Assembly: GCF_044904705.1 (NCBI RefSeq)
Contig: NZ_JADIKL010000003.1
Span: 310,001 to 374,000, forward strand
Source: Rhodanobacter_A agri
GTDB lineage: Bacteria > Pseudomonadota > Gammaproteobacteria > Xanthomonadales > Rhodanobacteraceae
Direction: 5' to 3'
Length of the DNA: 64,000 bases
The notes beneath the pieces were generated by a model, which was given only the letters and a program-made list of their open reading frames with translations, ran no database searches and was not told the origin of the DNA. The position numbers were made by a program, and so were the translations under genes. This document shows positions 1 to 17,322 of this stretch, piece by piece. The stretch's first letter is position 1, and each line of letters starts with the position of its first letter.

Positions 1-336
1 TTCCGTGCCCGCGCGCATGTGTTCCGGCTGCAACCCGGCATGGGTGTGTACATGCCGCTGACCAGCCCGCACATGGTCGAGACCAATGACGAGCCGTCGA
101 CGACGCTGAGCCTCAGTTACAACACCGACGCATCGCGCCGCAACGTGTTGCTGCACGTCGTGCGCGACCGCATGCGCGGCCTCGGAATCGGCTGGCCTCC
201 GGTCGGTCGCAGCCCCGGCTTCGATGCATGGCTGCATGCCGCCGCACATGCCGCGGACGGCGCGCGCAGATACGTTCGCCGCCAACTCGGCCGGCCTGTC
301 CATTTCGATGGAGCGCCCTACGCCTCAGACGATTGA
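1..336 (+). CDS. Cupin/JmjC-like protein, 3' end only
   Basis: The reading frame is open from base 1, so the N-terminus lies outside the window; 111 residues are visible up to the TGA at 334-336. The visible part has the second half of a cupin barrel: a lpGmgvYmP-type turn (RLQPGMGVYMP) followed by SPHMVE, where the His is the usual distal metal ligand, then a strand with the pattern TTLSLSY. This arrangement is typical of cupin-like JmjC-type proteins (Cupin_8 class), which are Fe(II)/2-oxoglutarate dioxygenases or related sensors and are often found in polysaccharide and natural-product loci. The next gene starts 32 bp downstream on the same strand, so the two are probably co-transcribed. 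A hydroxylase acting on the peptide made by the next genes is possible but is only inference. Confidence 0.6.
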   Translation, partial: FRARAHVFRLQPGMGVYMPLTSPHMVETNDEPSTTLSLSYNTDASRRNVLLHVVRDRMRGLGIGWPPVGRSPGFDAWLHAAAHAADGARRYVRRQLGRPVHFDGAPYASDD

Positions 337-368
337 GCGGGCAGACGGCCAGGCAGGCAGACAGTTAG

Positions 369-3300
369 ATGGATATACAGATCATGACGCACGGCGAAAC
401 GCAAAACATGGAGTTGCTCGACGTGCTGCCTGGCGCCGTGGATGGCGCGGGCGACGCGTGGCGGCATCGGCAGTATCCGCTCGGCTCCGCACTCGCCGCC
501 GCGCTGGCCGATGCCGTGCGCCGATCGCCGCTGGGTCCTGCGCAACTGCTGAGCGCAGCGCTGGCGCTGGTCGAATCGCGCCTGACCGGGGCAGACGTCG
601 TGCTTGCGACGGTATCAGAGGCCAGCGGCGTCACCCAGGGTTCCATCGAGGTGCCACGCACGGGGTCGCGCGACGCATGGCTGGAAACCTGCGCGCGCGC
701 GCTGCGTGAACCGGCGAGCGGATCGGCGGACAGCGTGTGGTGTGTCCGTGACGAGGCAGCGCCCGCTTGCGGCGACATGCCGGCGCAGCTGGTGTGGCAA
801 CTGCAACTGGTGGGCGACACGCAACTGCACGTCGATTTCCGTGGATCGCCGGGCGAGGCGTCCGTCGACCTGCTTGCGGGCTGCGTGCTGCGGACGCTCG
901 CGGCATGCGCACAGCCAGCGGACGGCGCGCTGGAATCGATCGACATCCTCGATCCGGCCGAGCGTCGCCGGCTGCTGGTCGAATGGAATGCGACGGACGT
1001 GCCGCGCGATGCTGCCGACACGGTAGACGGCCTGTTTGCCGCCACCGCCAGGGAGCATGCGGACCGGATCGCGGTCATCGACGACCAGCGCAACCTGACC
1101 TACGCGCAACTGGACCGGCTGGCGACGGCGCTGGCGCTTCGCCTGCGCGATGCCGGCGTCGCGCAGGGCACGATCGTGGGCGTGATGCTGGATCGCTCGG
1201 TCGACGCGGTGGTCGCCATCCTCGGCGTACTGAAAGCGGGCGCCGCCTACCTGCCGCTCGACATGGCCTACCCGGCAGAGCGTGTGGCTTTCATGCTCGA
1301 CGATGCCGAAGTGCGCATCGTGGTGACACCGCGCATCGCGCGGGCGCTGCCACTCGCCGATACGATCGTGCGCGTTTCCGTCGCTGCCGGGGAGCAGCCC
1401 GGCGATCCCGGCGCCATCGCAGCCGACCCCATCCGGCTCGACGGCGAAGCACTGGCCTACGTGATGTACACCTCCGGGTCGACTGGCACGCCGAAGGGCG
1501 TCGAGATCCGGCACCGTTCCATCATCCGCCTGGTACGTGACGTCGCATACATCGATCTGGGGCTAGACACACGGCTGTTGCACGCAGCACCGCTGGGCTT
1601 CGATGCCTCCACGCTGGAGATCTGGGGCGCCCTGCTCAATGGCGGTTGCGTCATCGTGCACGACGAAGCGGTACCGACCGGCGGCGGCCTCGCCCGCAGC
1701 ATCACGCGGCACAACGTCAGCACGGCCTTCCTCACCACGGCGCTGTTCAATGCCATCGTGGATGTCGATCCCCGGCACCTGACCGGGCTGCGCGAACTGT
1801 TCACCGGCGGCGAGAAGGTCTCCGTACGGCATGTGCGCCGGGCGCTGGATGCGCTGCCCGGCACGACCATCGTCCATCCGTACGGCCCGACCGAATGCAC
1901 GACATTCACCACCACCCATCGGATACCGCGCGACCTCGCAGCCGACGCGCGCACGATTCCGATCGGGCGGCCCATCGCTGACACGCGGCTCTATGTGCTG
2001 AACCGGCGCATGGAGCTGCTGCCGACCGGCGTCGTCGGCGAATTGTTCGTGGGCGGGGCCGGCGTCGCGCGCGGCTACCTGCGGCGTCCCGAATTGAGCG
2101 CCGAACGTTTCGTGCCCGATCCGTTCGGCAACGCGGGCGAACGCCTGTATCGCACCGGCGATCTGGTGCGCTACCTGCCGGACGGCGCCATCGAGTTCGT
2201 CGGCCGCATCGATGGCCAGGTCAAGATCCGCGGCTACCGCATCGAGACTGGCGAGATCGAGGCGGTGCTGGCGCGTCATCGCGCGATCGGCGCCTGCGCC
2301 GTGCAGGCGCGCGAAGACCAGCCCGGCCGCAAGCGCCTGGTCGCCTATTACGTAGGCAACGGCGTCGAGACCACCGCGCAGGCGCTGCGCGGCTACCTCG
2401 GCACCAGCCTGCCCGAGTTCATGGTGCCGGCATGCTATGTGCAGCTCGATGCGCTGCCGTTGACCACCAACGGCAAGCTCGACCGTCGCGCGCTGCCTGC
2501 GCCGGATTCCCGCCGGCCCGAACTTGCCGTGCCGTACGTGGAACCCGTCGGCCCGCTGGAGCAGCAGGCATGCGCCGTGTTCGGCGAACTGCTCGGACTG
2601 GACCGCGTGGGCCGCGACGACAACTTCTTCGAGCTGGGCGGCGATTCGCTGTCCGCCGTGCGCGCGGTCACCCGGCTCGGCAAGCTGGCGCCGCGCGAAC
2701 TGACCATACCGATGTTCTTCCAGAACCCCACGCCGGCGGCGCTGGCGCAGGCGATGGCAGGAACCGCGCGGACCGCGCCCATCGCGTCCGGCTTGCTGCA
2801 CGGCGGGCACGGCGCCGATGCAGAGCCGATCGCGATCATCGCGATGGCCGGACGCTTCCCTGGCGCCGACAACGTCGAGGCGTTCTGGCGCAACCTGTGC
2901 GAAGGCCAGGAATCGATCACCTTCTTCGGCGCCGACGAACTCGACCCGGGCATCGCGCGCGCGGAGCGCGACGACCCGTCCTATGTGGCCGCGCGCGGCA
3001 TCATCGACGGCGTGGAGAACTTCGACGCCGCGTTCTTCGGCATCCCCCCGCGCGAGGCGGAGCTGATGGACCCGCAGCAGCGGATCTTCCTCGAACTGTG
3101 CTGGGAATGCCTGGAGCGCGCGGGCCATGCGCCGGGAACGCACACCGGACCGGTCGGCGTGTTCGGCGGCATGTACCACGCCACTTATTTCCAGCGTCAT
3201 CTCAGTGCGCGGCCGGACCTGGTCGACAAGCTCGGCGCGTTCCAGGTGATGCTGGCCAACGAGAAGGATTTCCTGGCCACCCGTGTCGCGCACAAGCTCG

Positions 3301-6300
3301 ACCTGACCGGCCCGGCAGTCAGCGTGAACACCGCTTGCTCGACGTCGCTGGTGGCGATCTGCCAGGCCTTCGACGCCTTGCGCGCCGGCCGTTGCACGAT
3401 GGCGCTGGCCGGCGGCGCGTCGATCACCTGCCCGCCGCGCAGCGGCTATCTCGCCCAGGAAGGCACCATGCTTTCGCCGGACGGGCACACGCGCAGTTTC
3501 GACGCGGATGCGCGGGGCACGGTGTTCAGCGATGGCGCCGCGGTGGTCCTGCTCAAGCGGCTGTCCGACGCGATCGCCGACGGCGATCCGGTCTATGCGC
3601 TGATCCGTGGTGGCGCGGTGAACAACGACGGCGGCGGCAAGGCCAGCTTCATGGCGCCGAGCAGCGCGGGGCAAGCCGCGGTGATCGCCATGGCGCAGGC
3701 GGACGCCGGCGTCGACGCGCGCAGCATCAGCTACGTGGAAGCCCACGGCACGGCCACTCCGATCGGCGATCCGATCGAGATCGAGGGGCTGGCCAGCGCG
3801 TTCCGGCGCAGTACGAACGACGTCGGCTTTTGCCACGTCGGCTCGCTCAAGAGCAATGTCGGCCACATGGTGATCGCCGCCGGCGTAGCGGGCGTGATCA
3901 AGACGGCGTTCGCGCTGGCCGAGCAACGGATCCCGCCGACCCTGCATTTCCGCGCGCCCAACCCGGGTATCGATTTCGCCAGCTCGCCGTTCGTGGTCAA
4001 CTCGCGCCTGCTGGAATGGCACGCCGACAGCGGGCCGTTGCGCGCGGGCGTCAGCTCGTTCGGCGTCGGCGGCACCAACGCACACGTGGTAATGGAACAG
4101 GCCCCCGCGCGGGAACCCTCCGATGCCGCCGACGGACCGCAGCTGCTGCTGTTGTCGGCGCGTACGCCGACAGCGCTCGCCGCGACGGCGGAACGCTTGG
4201 CAGCACACCTGGGCACGCAACCCGGCGAGAACCTCGCCGACGTGGCCTGGACGCTGGCGGTCGGCCGCAAAGCCTTCGCCCATCGCGCCGCCGTGGTGGC
4301 CGGCGACGCGGCCGAGGCGGCCTTGCGCCTCGCCGAAGTTGCCGCCGCCAGCGTGCGCAGCCACCCCAGCCAGCCGACCGACGTGGTGTTCCTGTTCCCG
4401 GGGCAGGGCTCGCCCTACCCCGGCATGGGCCGCGCGCTGCATGCCGCCGAGCCGGCGTTCCGCGAGGCTTTCGACGCCTGTGTGGCACATGCCGGCGAGG
4501 TGGCGGGCTTCGACCTGCGCGAACACATGTGGAGCGACGATCCCGCGGCGCTGCTGCCCACCGCGGTGATGCAGCCAGCAATCTTCACGATGGAATACGC
4601 GCTGGCGCAATGGTGGATGAGCCTGGGCGTGCAACCGGCGGCGATGCTCGGCCACAGCGTCGGCGAATTCGTCGCGGCGACGCTGGCCGGTGTGTTCGAG
4701 CTGCGCGATGCGATGCGTCTCGTCGTCCGCCGCGGCGCGCTGATGCAGGCACAGCCGGAAGGCGCCATGCTGTCGGTGCGGCTACCGCGCGAGGACGTGC
4801 TCGCGCGCCTGCCGGTGACGCTGTCGCTGGCCGTGGAAAACGCACCGGCTGCCTGCGTGGTGGCCGGACCGCACGCGGATGTCGCCGCGCTGCAGGCGGC
4901 GCTGGAGAAGGACGGTGTCGCCTGCCGCCTGCTGCGCACCTCGCACGCCTTCCACTCGGCGATGATGGAACCGGTGCTGGCGCCGTTCCGTGCCGAGGTG
5001 GAGCGCGTGCCGCGACAGGCGCCGCGCATCCCGCTGGTGTCGACCGCGACCGGCGACTGGCTGGGCGACGACGCAGCGCAGTCGATCGACTACTGGACAC
5101 GCCACCTGCGCGAACCGGTGCGCTTCTCCACCGCGCTCGAACGCGTGCTCGACCGGCCAGCCCGCGTACTGTTGGAAGTGGGGCCTCGCGCCACGCTGTG
5201 TTCGCTGGCGCGCCAGCAGCCGCTGCTGCGCCAGCAGCGCATCGCCGCCCTGCCCTCGCTCGGCGACGCGCCCCAGCTGGAACCGATGCAGTTGCGCCAG
5301 GCCGTCGGCGAGCTGTGGCGCCAAGGTGCGGCCATCGACGCCGCACGGCTGGACCGGCGCGCACGGCGTCGGCGCGTATGCCTGCCCAGCTACCCGTTCG
5401 AACGCCAACGCCATTGGATCGACGCGCCCGCGGCATCGGGCGTCCACGCATCGTTGCCGCCCGCCACAACGTCCGAGTACCACGAAGGAACGCCCATCAT
5501 GTCCGCGCCAACCGTGTCGTCCGTGGATCGCCAACCGCGCCTGATCGGCCAGCTCAAGGCCACCTTCGAGGATGTCGCCGGCATCGACCTGGCCGACGCC
5601 GATCCCGCCAGCCACTTCATCGAGTTGGGCCTGGACAGCCTGATGCTGACCCAGGTGGCGCTGCAGGTATCCAAGACCTTCGCGGTGCCGGTGAGCTTTC
5701 GCCAGCTGATGGGCGACTGCTCCAGCTTCGCGCAACTGGCCGCGCTGCTCGACGCGCAGCTGCCGCCTGAGGCACCCGCCGCGGCAGCGGCACCCGCCCC
5801 GCTGCAACCGGCCCCGTTGGCGATGCCGTCGCTGCCGGCCATGGCCGGCGCGGCGCCAGACAGCTACGTGCAGCAGGTGATCGCGCAGCAGATGCAACTG
5901 ATGGCCCAGCAACTGGCCCTGCTCGGCGTCGCGCCATCGGCGCCGGCCGCCGTGCCGTCGCCCGTGACCGCCGCGCCAGCACCCGCCGCACCCGTCGCGA
6001 CCGCGGCTCCGGTGGTGGACGAGGAGGCCGCGCTGGCCCACACCCGCTACGACGTCAAGAAGGCCTTCGGCGCGATCGCGCGCATCGACACCGGCAAGTT
6101 CGAGCTCACGCCGCGCCAGCAGGGCCGGCTGGACCGCTTCGTCGAACGCTACGCGGCGCGCACGCGCAAGTCGAAGGAGTACACCCAGGCGCATCGCCCG
6201 CACATGGCCGACCCGCGTGTGGTCAACGGCTTCCGTCCCCTGCTCAAGGAAATCGTCTACCAGATCGTCATCGAGCGCTCCAAGGGCGCCCACCTGTGGG

Positions 6301-7588
6301 ACCTCGACGGCAACGAATACGTCGACGCGCTGAACGGCTTCGGCATGAGTCTGTTCGGCTGGCAGCCGGATTTCGTGCTGGATGCCGTGCGCAGGCAGCT
6401 CGATCTCGGCTACGAGATCGGCCCGCAGCATCCGCTGGCCGGCGAAGTGGCGAAGCTGGTCTGCGAGGTCACTGGGCATGAGCGCGCCGCGTTGTGCAAC
6501 ACCGGCTCCGAGGCGGTGCTGGGCGCGCTGCGCATCGCGCGCACGGTGACCGGGCGCGAGACCGTGGTGCTGTTCACCGGCGCCTACCACGGCATCGTGG
6601 ACGAAGTGATCGTTCGCGGCACCAAGAAGCTGCGCGCGGTGCCGGCCGCGCCGGGCATCCTGCGCAACACCGCCGAACACGTGCTGGTGCTCGACTACGG
6701 CACGCCGGAGTCGCTGGAAATCATCCGCGAGCGAGCGCACGAGCTGGCCGCCGTGCTGATCGAGCCGGTGCAGAGCCGGCGGCCGGATTTCCGTCCGGTC
6801 GAATTCTTGCGCGAGGTACGTGCGATCACCGCGGCCAGCGGCACCTTGTGCATCTTCGACGAGATCGTCACCGGCTTCCGCAGCCATCCCGGCGGCACCC
6901 AGGCGCTGTTCGATATCCGCGCCGACCTCGCCACCTACGGCAAGGTCGTGGGCGGCGGCTATCCGATCGGAGTGATCGCAGGCAAACGCGAATACATGGA
7001 TGCGTTGGACGGCGGCCAATGGCAGTACGGCGACGACTCGATCCCCACTGTGGGCGTCACTTATTTCGCCGGCACCTTCGTGCGCCACCCGCTGGCGCTG
7101 GCCGCGGCGAAGGCGGTGCTCGAGCACGTGCGCGACGCCGGGAGCGCGCTGCAGGAACGGCTCAATGCGCGCACCGCGGCAATGGCCGACGAGCTCAACG
7201 GTTTCTTCGTGGAAGTGGGCGCGCCGATCGCGGTCAAGCAGTTCGCTTCGCTGTGGAAGACCCAGTTCCTGGAGGAGCATCCGCTGCAGGATCTGCTGTT
7301 CGCGATGATGCGCAGCCGCGGCGTGCACATCCTCGACAACTTCCCGTGCTTCTTCACCACCGCGCACAGCGAGGCGGATTTCCAGAAGATCACCCAGGCC
7401 TACAAGGAATCGGTGGCCGAGTTGCAGGAAGCCGGTTTCCTGCCGCGCAACGTTCCCCCGGCGCAGACGGTGATGGATGCGGGCAAGCCGCCCGTGCCCG
7501 GCGCGCGGCTCGGCCGCGAGCCCGACGGGCGGCCGTGCTGGTTCGTGCCCAACCCCGCGCAACCGGGCAAATACATGAAGGTCGAGTC

Positions 7589-7592
<4 letters not shown>
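369..7592 (+). CDS. Hybrid NRPS/PKS/aminotransferase (A-PCP-KS-AT-ACP-AMT), 2407 aa
   Basis: Domain order, with rough residues. Residues 1-215 look like the C-terminal half of a condensation domain without HHxxxDG. Adenylation spans 215-720 (YTSGSTGTPKG near 365, A10 NGKLDR near 702). PCP follows at 730-795 with phosphopantetheine Ser760. The ketosynthase is 818-1245, with triad C990, H1126 and H1166. The acyltransferase is 1338-1640, with GHSVG Ser1430 and the HAFH motif at 1526-1529 that marks malonyl-CoA use. ACP is near 1725-1790 (Ser1757). An Ala/Pro-rich linker leads to a class III aminotransferase at 1895-2370 with PLP lysine K2192. There is no KR or DH, so the beta-keto group is expected to be transaminated, as in the mycosubtilin/iturin and microcystin families. 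My manual A-domain code is DALFFGPTF-K; Asp235 indicates an alpha-amino acid, but the residue cannot be named. The ribosome site before 369 is weak; ATG 384 and 411 are alternatives. It overlaps the next gene by ATGA. Confidence 0.93.
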
Positions 7593-13987
<6,395 letters not shown>

Positions 13988-14112
13988 TGCGCAGCTCGCA
14001 GATACCACCGTATCGCTTTCGCCCATCGCCACCATGGGGTGCGGCACCCATAATGACGACACCGTTTCGGTCAATGAATGTTGACAGGGGATTGCTCGAA
14101 ACAGGAACTCGC

Positions 14113-17100
14113 ATGAACGACATCCTTGATGGGCGATACACGGAGCCGGACGCCGGCCCCGCCGTTCCGCTGAGCGAAATCCAGAAAGAGCAGTGGCTGT
14201 TCGGCCATTACGGCGACGCTGCCGCGCTGGCGCTCGCCCGACTCACCGTGGTGCGGCTGGACGGTCCGCTGCAGGCTGCCTTGCTGGAACAGGCGGCCGC
14301 CTGCCTGTGGCGCCGGCACGCCGGCCTGCGCATCGGCTTGTCGACCGACGGCCACGTGCAGCGCGTGCATGACGCGCTGCCGCTGCCGTGGACGCAATGC
14401 GATTTCTCACCGGAGGGCGCAGCGGCGGAAGCGCGTCTCGCCGCGCACATGCAGGCGCGCCTGCACACACCGTTCGACCCGACCGTACCGCCGCTGCTGC
14501 AACTGGAGCTGGTGCGCCTGGACAACGATAGCCATGCCCTGCTGCTGCACGCACACGAGCTGGTGCTCGACCGCGGTGCGACCGGCCGCCTGCTGGCCGA
14601 ACTGGCGCATGGCTACGGCGAGCTTGTCGCGGGCCGGGAGCCGACGGCAACGCCAATGCCGTCGCTGCAGACCGACGACGAGACGCCCGCTGAGACACTG
14701 GCCTGGTGGCGCTCGCGCTACGCTACGCTGCCCGATCCCCTGACCCTGCCCGCCGACCATCCGGCGCCGATGCGGCCACAATTCGACGCGGTGGGCGCGC
14801 GGCGCGTGCTGCCGGCATCCACGGTCGCCGGCCTGCGGCAGCTGGCGCAGCGCTGCGGTGTGGCGCTGCACGAACTGCTGTTCGGCGGTTACGCCGCCTT
14901 CCTCATGCGCATGAGCGGACAGCGCGACTTTGCCGTCGGCGTCCCGTTGAGCGTACAAGGCGGCCCGCTGCACACCTTGCCGGTGCGCCTGGGCGTCGAA
15001 CCGGCGGAGAGCGTGGCCGGGCTGCTCGCCCACGCCGCCGCCGCGCTGCGCGATGCCGAGACGCACGGCCAGGTCACCGTGATGGGCCTGCTGCGCGCGC
15101 TGGACTTGCACCGCCGCGGCGCCGAGGCCGCGCTCACTCATGTCTCGTTCGAGTTCGATCCGGGCATGCCGGCGTTCGCCTTCGCCGGCCTGCGCCACCA
15201 CGTGCTCGACGGTGGCCGCGTCGCGCTGCCGGGCGAACTACAGGCCAGCGCGACGCTGGAAGACGACGCGCTGGCCATCGATTTCCACGGCACCGCCGCC
15301 CGCTTCACCGCCGCCACGCTGCAACGCTGGCTGGGCCATTACGCCACCTTGTTGGAAGCGCTCGCGGATACGCGCGATCCGGCGACGTTGCAGCTCGCCG
15401 AGCTGCCCCTGCTGGACACCGCTGGCCGCGCGCAGGTGATCGAGGAGTGGAACAACACCGCGCGCGACTACGACCGCAGCCTTGGGCTGCCAGCGCTGCT
15501 CTCGGCGCAGGCGCAGCGCACGCCCGGACGCATCGCCGCCGAATGCGCCGGCAAATCGCTGGACTATGCCGCGCTGGAACAGCGCACACACGCACTGGCA
15601 TCGGCGTTGGCGCGGCGCGGGATCGGGCGCGGCGACCTCGTCGGCGTGTACGTGCCGCGCAGCCTCGACATGCTGGTCGCGGTGCTCGGCATCCTGCGCA
15701 GCGGCGCCGCCTATGTGCCGCTGGATCCGGAGTTTCCGCACGAGCGGCTCGGCTACATGGCCGAGCATGCCGGCCTGCGCCATCTGCTGGTCACGCCGGC
15801 CCTGCACCCACCGCCCGCGTTGGTCGCGGGACGCGAATGCCTCGTGATCGGCGAGCTTGCCGCCGAGGCGCCGGGCCATGCGGCGCTGCCGGCCGTGCGC
15901 GGCGAGGATCTGGCCTATGTGCTCTTCACCTCCGGCTCCACCGGCCAGCCCAAGGGCGTGCGCATCCTGCACCGCAGTCTGGTCAACTTCCTCAGGAGCA
16001 TGCGCGAGCAGCCGGGTTACGGCGCCGGCGACACGCTGTGCATGGCCACCACCTTGTCGTTCGACATCGCCGGCCTGGAGCTGTATCTGCCGCTGATCAG
16101 CGGCGGCCGCATGGTGATCGCCACGGCGGCCGAGTACACCAACCCGCTGGGGCTGTGCGAACTGATCGCCCGCAGCGGCTGCACGGTGTTCCAGACCACG
16201 CCGTCGTTGTTGCGCCTGCTGCAAGGCATCGGCCGCGAGGATGCGCTGCGCAACCTGCGGCTGTTCGTCGGCGGCGAAGCAATGCCGCTGTCGCTGGCGC
16301 GCACGCTGGCCGGGCGCTGCCCCGAGCTGTGGAATATGTACGGCCCCACCGAGACCACGATCTGGTCCTCGCTGGCGCGCATCGAGCCGGGCATGGATTC
16401 GATCCCGCTCGGCAAGCCGATCGCCAATACCCGGCTCTACGTGCTGGACGAGCACGGCCAGCCGGTGCCACCGGGCGTGGTCGGCGAGATCTGGATCGCT
16501 GGCGATGGCGTGGCCGACGGTTACCTGCACCGCCCCGACCTCACCGCCGAGCGCTTCGTGGACGACCCCTTCGCCGACGGCCGCATGTACCGCAGCGGCG
16601 ACCGCGGCTACTGGCGCGATGGCCAGCTGTATTTCAGCGGCCGCGCGGACGACCAGATCAAGATCCGCGGCTACCGCATCGAGCCGGGCGACATCGAGGC
16701 GGTCGCCGCTGCCGAGCCGGGCGTGCGCGAATGCGTCGCCGTGGCACGGACGTTCAGCGACAACGACGTGCGGCTGGTGTTGTACGTAGCCGCCGCGGAC
16801 GACGGACTGGCCGAACGCCTGCGCGCACGCCTGTACCAGCAACTCCCCGCCTACATGCAACCGCAGCACATCGAGCGGCTGGACACCCTGCCCAAGACGC
16901 CGAACGGCAAGATCGACCGCAAGGCGCTGCCGCGGCCATCCGGGGCCGCGCGGCGCGGCGCCCGGGCGCAGGCAGGTGCGCTGACCGATCCGCGCCAGGC
17001 TTATCTGGCCGCGATCTGGTGCGAGCTGATCGGCATCGATCAGGTCGGTGTCGACGACAGTTTCTTCGACCTGGGCGGCCATTCGCTGCTGGCGGCGGAG

Positions 17101-17322
17101 ATGGTGGCGCGCGTGCAACGGGAGACTTCGGTGCGACTGCATCTGCTCGACGTGGCCTCCGGCACGCTGGCGACGCTGGCCGCCGAATTGCCCGCGAAGG
17201 CAGATGACGCGCCGCGGTTGCGGTTGCCGTTGCTGCTGCGCATGCATCGCTGGCTGGGACTGAGCCTGTGGTTCGCCATGAGCAAGACAGGGGAGATCGG
17301 CCTTGATTGGCTTTGCCAGTGA
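14113..17322 (+). CDS. Monomodular NRPS with degenerate condensation domain (C*-A-PCP), no thioesterase
   Basis: A 1069-residue protein if ATG 14113 is used, which begins about 20 residues before the first recognisable condensation motif. An in-frame ATG at 13987 overlaps the previous stop (TGATG) and would add 42 residues with no domain similarity; ATG 14053 and 14074 are further options. The condensation domain spans about 20-440, but its HHxxxDG motif reads HELVLDR (148-154): the second His is Glu and the Gly is Arg. The adenylation domain (about 455-950) has code DILQFGMIW-K by hand alignment, again glycine-like. PCP Ser991 is intact. The last 45 residues are hydrophobic and basic (LPLLLRMHRWLGLSLWF) with no thioesterase or reductase. 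The 3' end overlaps the glycosyltransferase gene by 20 bp, which joins the assembly line to the polysaccharide genes. Confidence 0.88.
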   Translation: MNDILDGRYTEPDAGPAVPLSEIQKEQWLFGHYGDAAALALARLTVVRLDGPLQAALLEQAAACLWRRHAGLRIGLSTDGHVQRVHDALPLPWTQCDFSPEGAAAEARLAAHMQARLHTPFDPTVPPLLQLELVRLDNDSHALLLHAHELVLDRGATGRLLAELAHGYGELVAGREPTATPMPSLQTDDETPAETLAWWRSRYATLPDPLTLPADHPAPMRPQFDAVGARRVLPASTVAGLRQLAQRCGVALHELLFGGYAAFLMRMSGQRDFAVGVPLSVQGGPLHTLPVRLGVEPAESVAGLLAHAAAALRDAETHGQVTVMGLLRALDLHRRGAEAALTHVSFEFDPGMPAFAFAGLRHHVLDGGRVALPGELQASATLEDDALAIDFHGTAARFTAATLQRWLGHYATLLEALADTRDPATLQLAELPLLDTAGRAQVIEEWNNTARDYDRSLGLPALLSAQAQRTPGRIAAECAGKSLDYAALEQRTHALASALARRGIGRGDLVGVYVPRSLDMLVAVLGILRSGAAYVPLDPEFPHERLGYMAEHAGLRHLLVTPALHPPPALVAGRECLVIGELAAEAPGHAALPAVRGEDLAYVLFTSGSTGQPKGVRILHRSLVNFLRSMREQPGYGAGDTLCMATTLSFDIAGLELYLPLISGGRMVIATAAEYTNPLGLCELIARSGCTVFQTTPSLLRLLQGIGREDALRNLRLFVGGEAMPLSLARTLAGRCPELWNMYGPTETTIWSSLARIEPGMDSIPLGKPIANTRLYVLDEHGQPVPPGVVGEIWIAGDGVADGYLHRPDLTAERFVDDPFADGRMYRSGDRGYWRDGQLYFSGRADDQIKIRGYRIEPGDIEAVAAAEPGVRECVAVARTFSDNDVRLVLYVAAADDGLAERLRARLYQQLPAYMQPQHIERLDTLPKTPNGKIDRKALPRPSGAARRGARAQAGALTDPRQAYLAAIWCELIGIDQVGVDDSFFDLGGHSLLAAEMVARVQRETSVRLHLLDVASGTLATLAAELPAKADDAPRLRLPLLLRMHRWLGLSLWFAMSKTGEIGLDWLCQ

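Noticed and set aside
1563..4655. A 1030-codon open frame on the minus strand opposite the first assembly-line gene
   Set aside because: It is a GC-codon shadow: composition is Arg/Ala/Gly/His-rich, there are no domains, and the plus-strand frame has clear KS, AT and A motifs over the same bases.
14083..14112. TTGACA near 14083 as an internal promoter before the third NRPS gene
   Set aside because: No acceptable -10 element lies 16-18 bp downstream.
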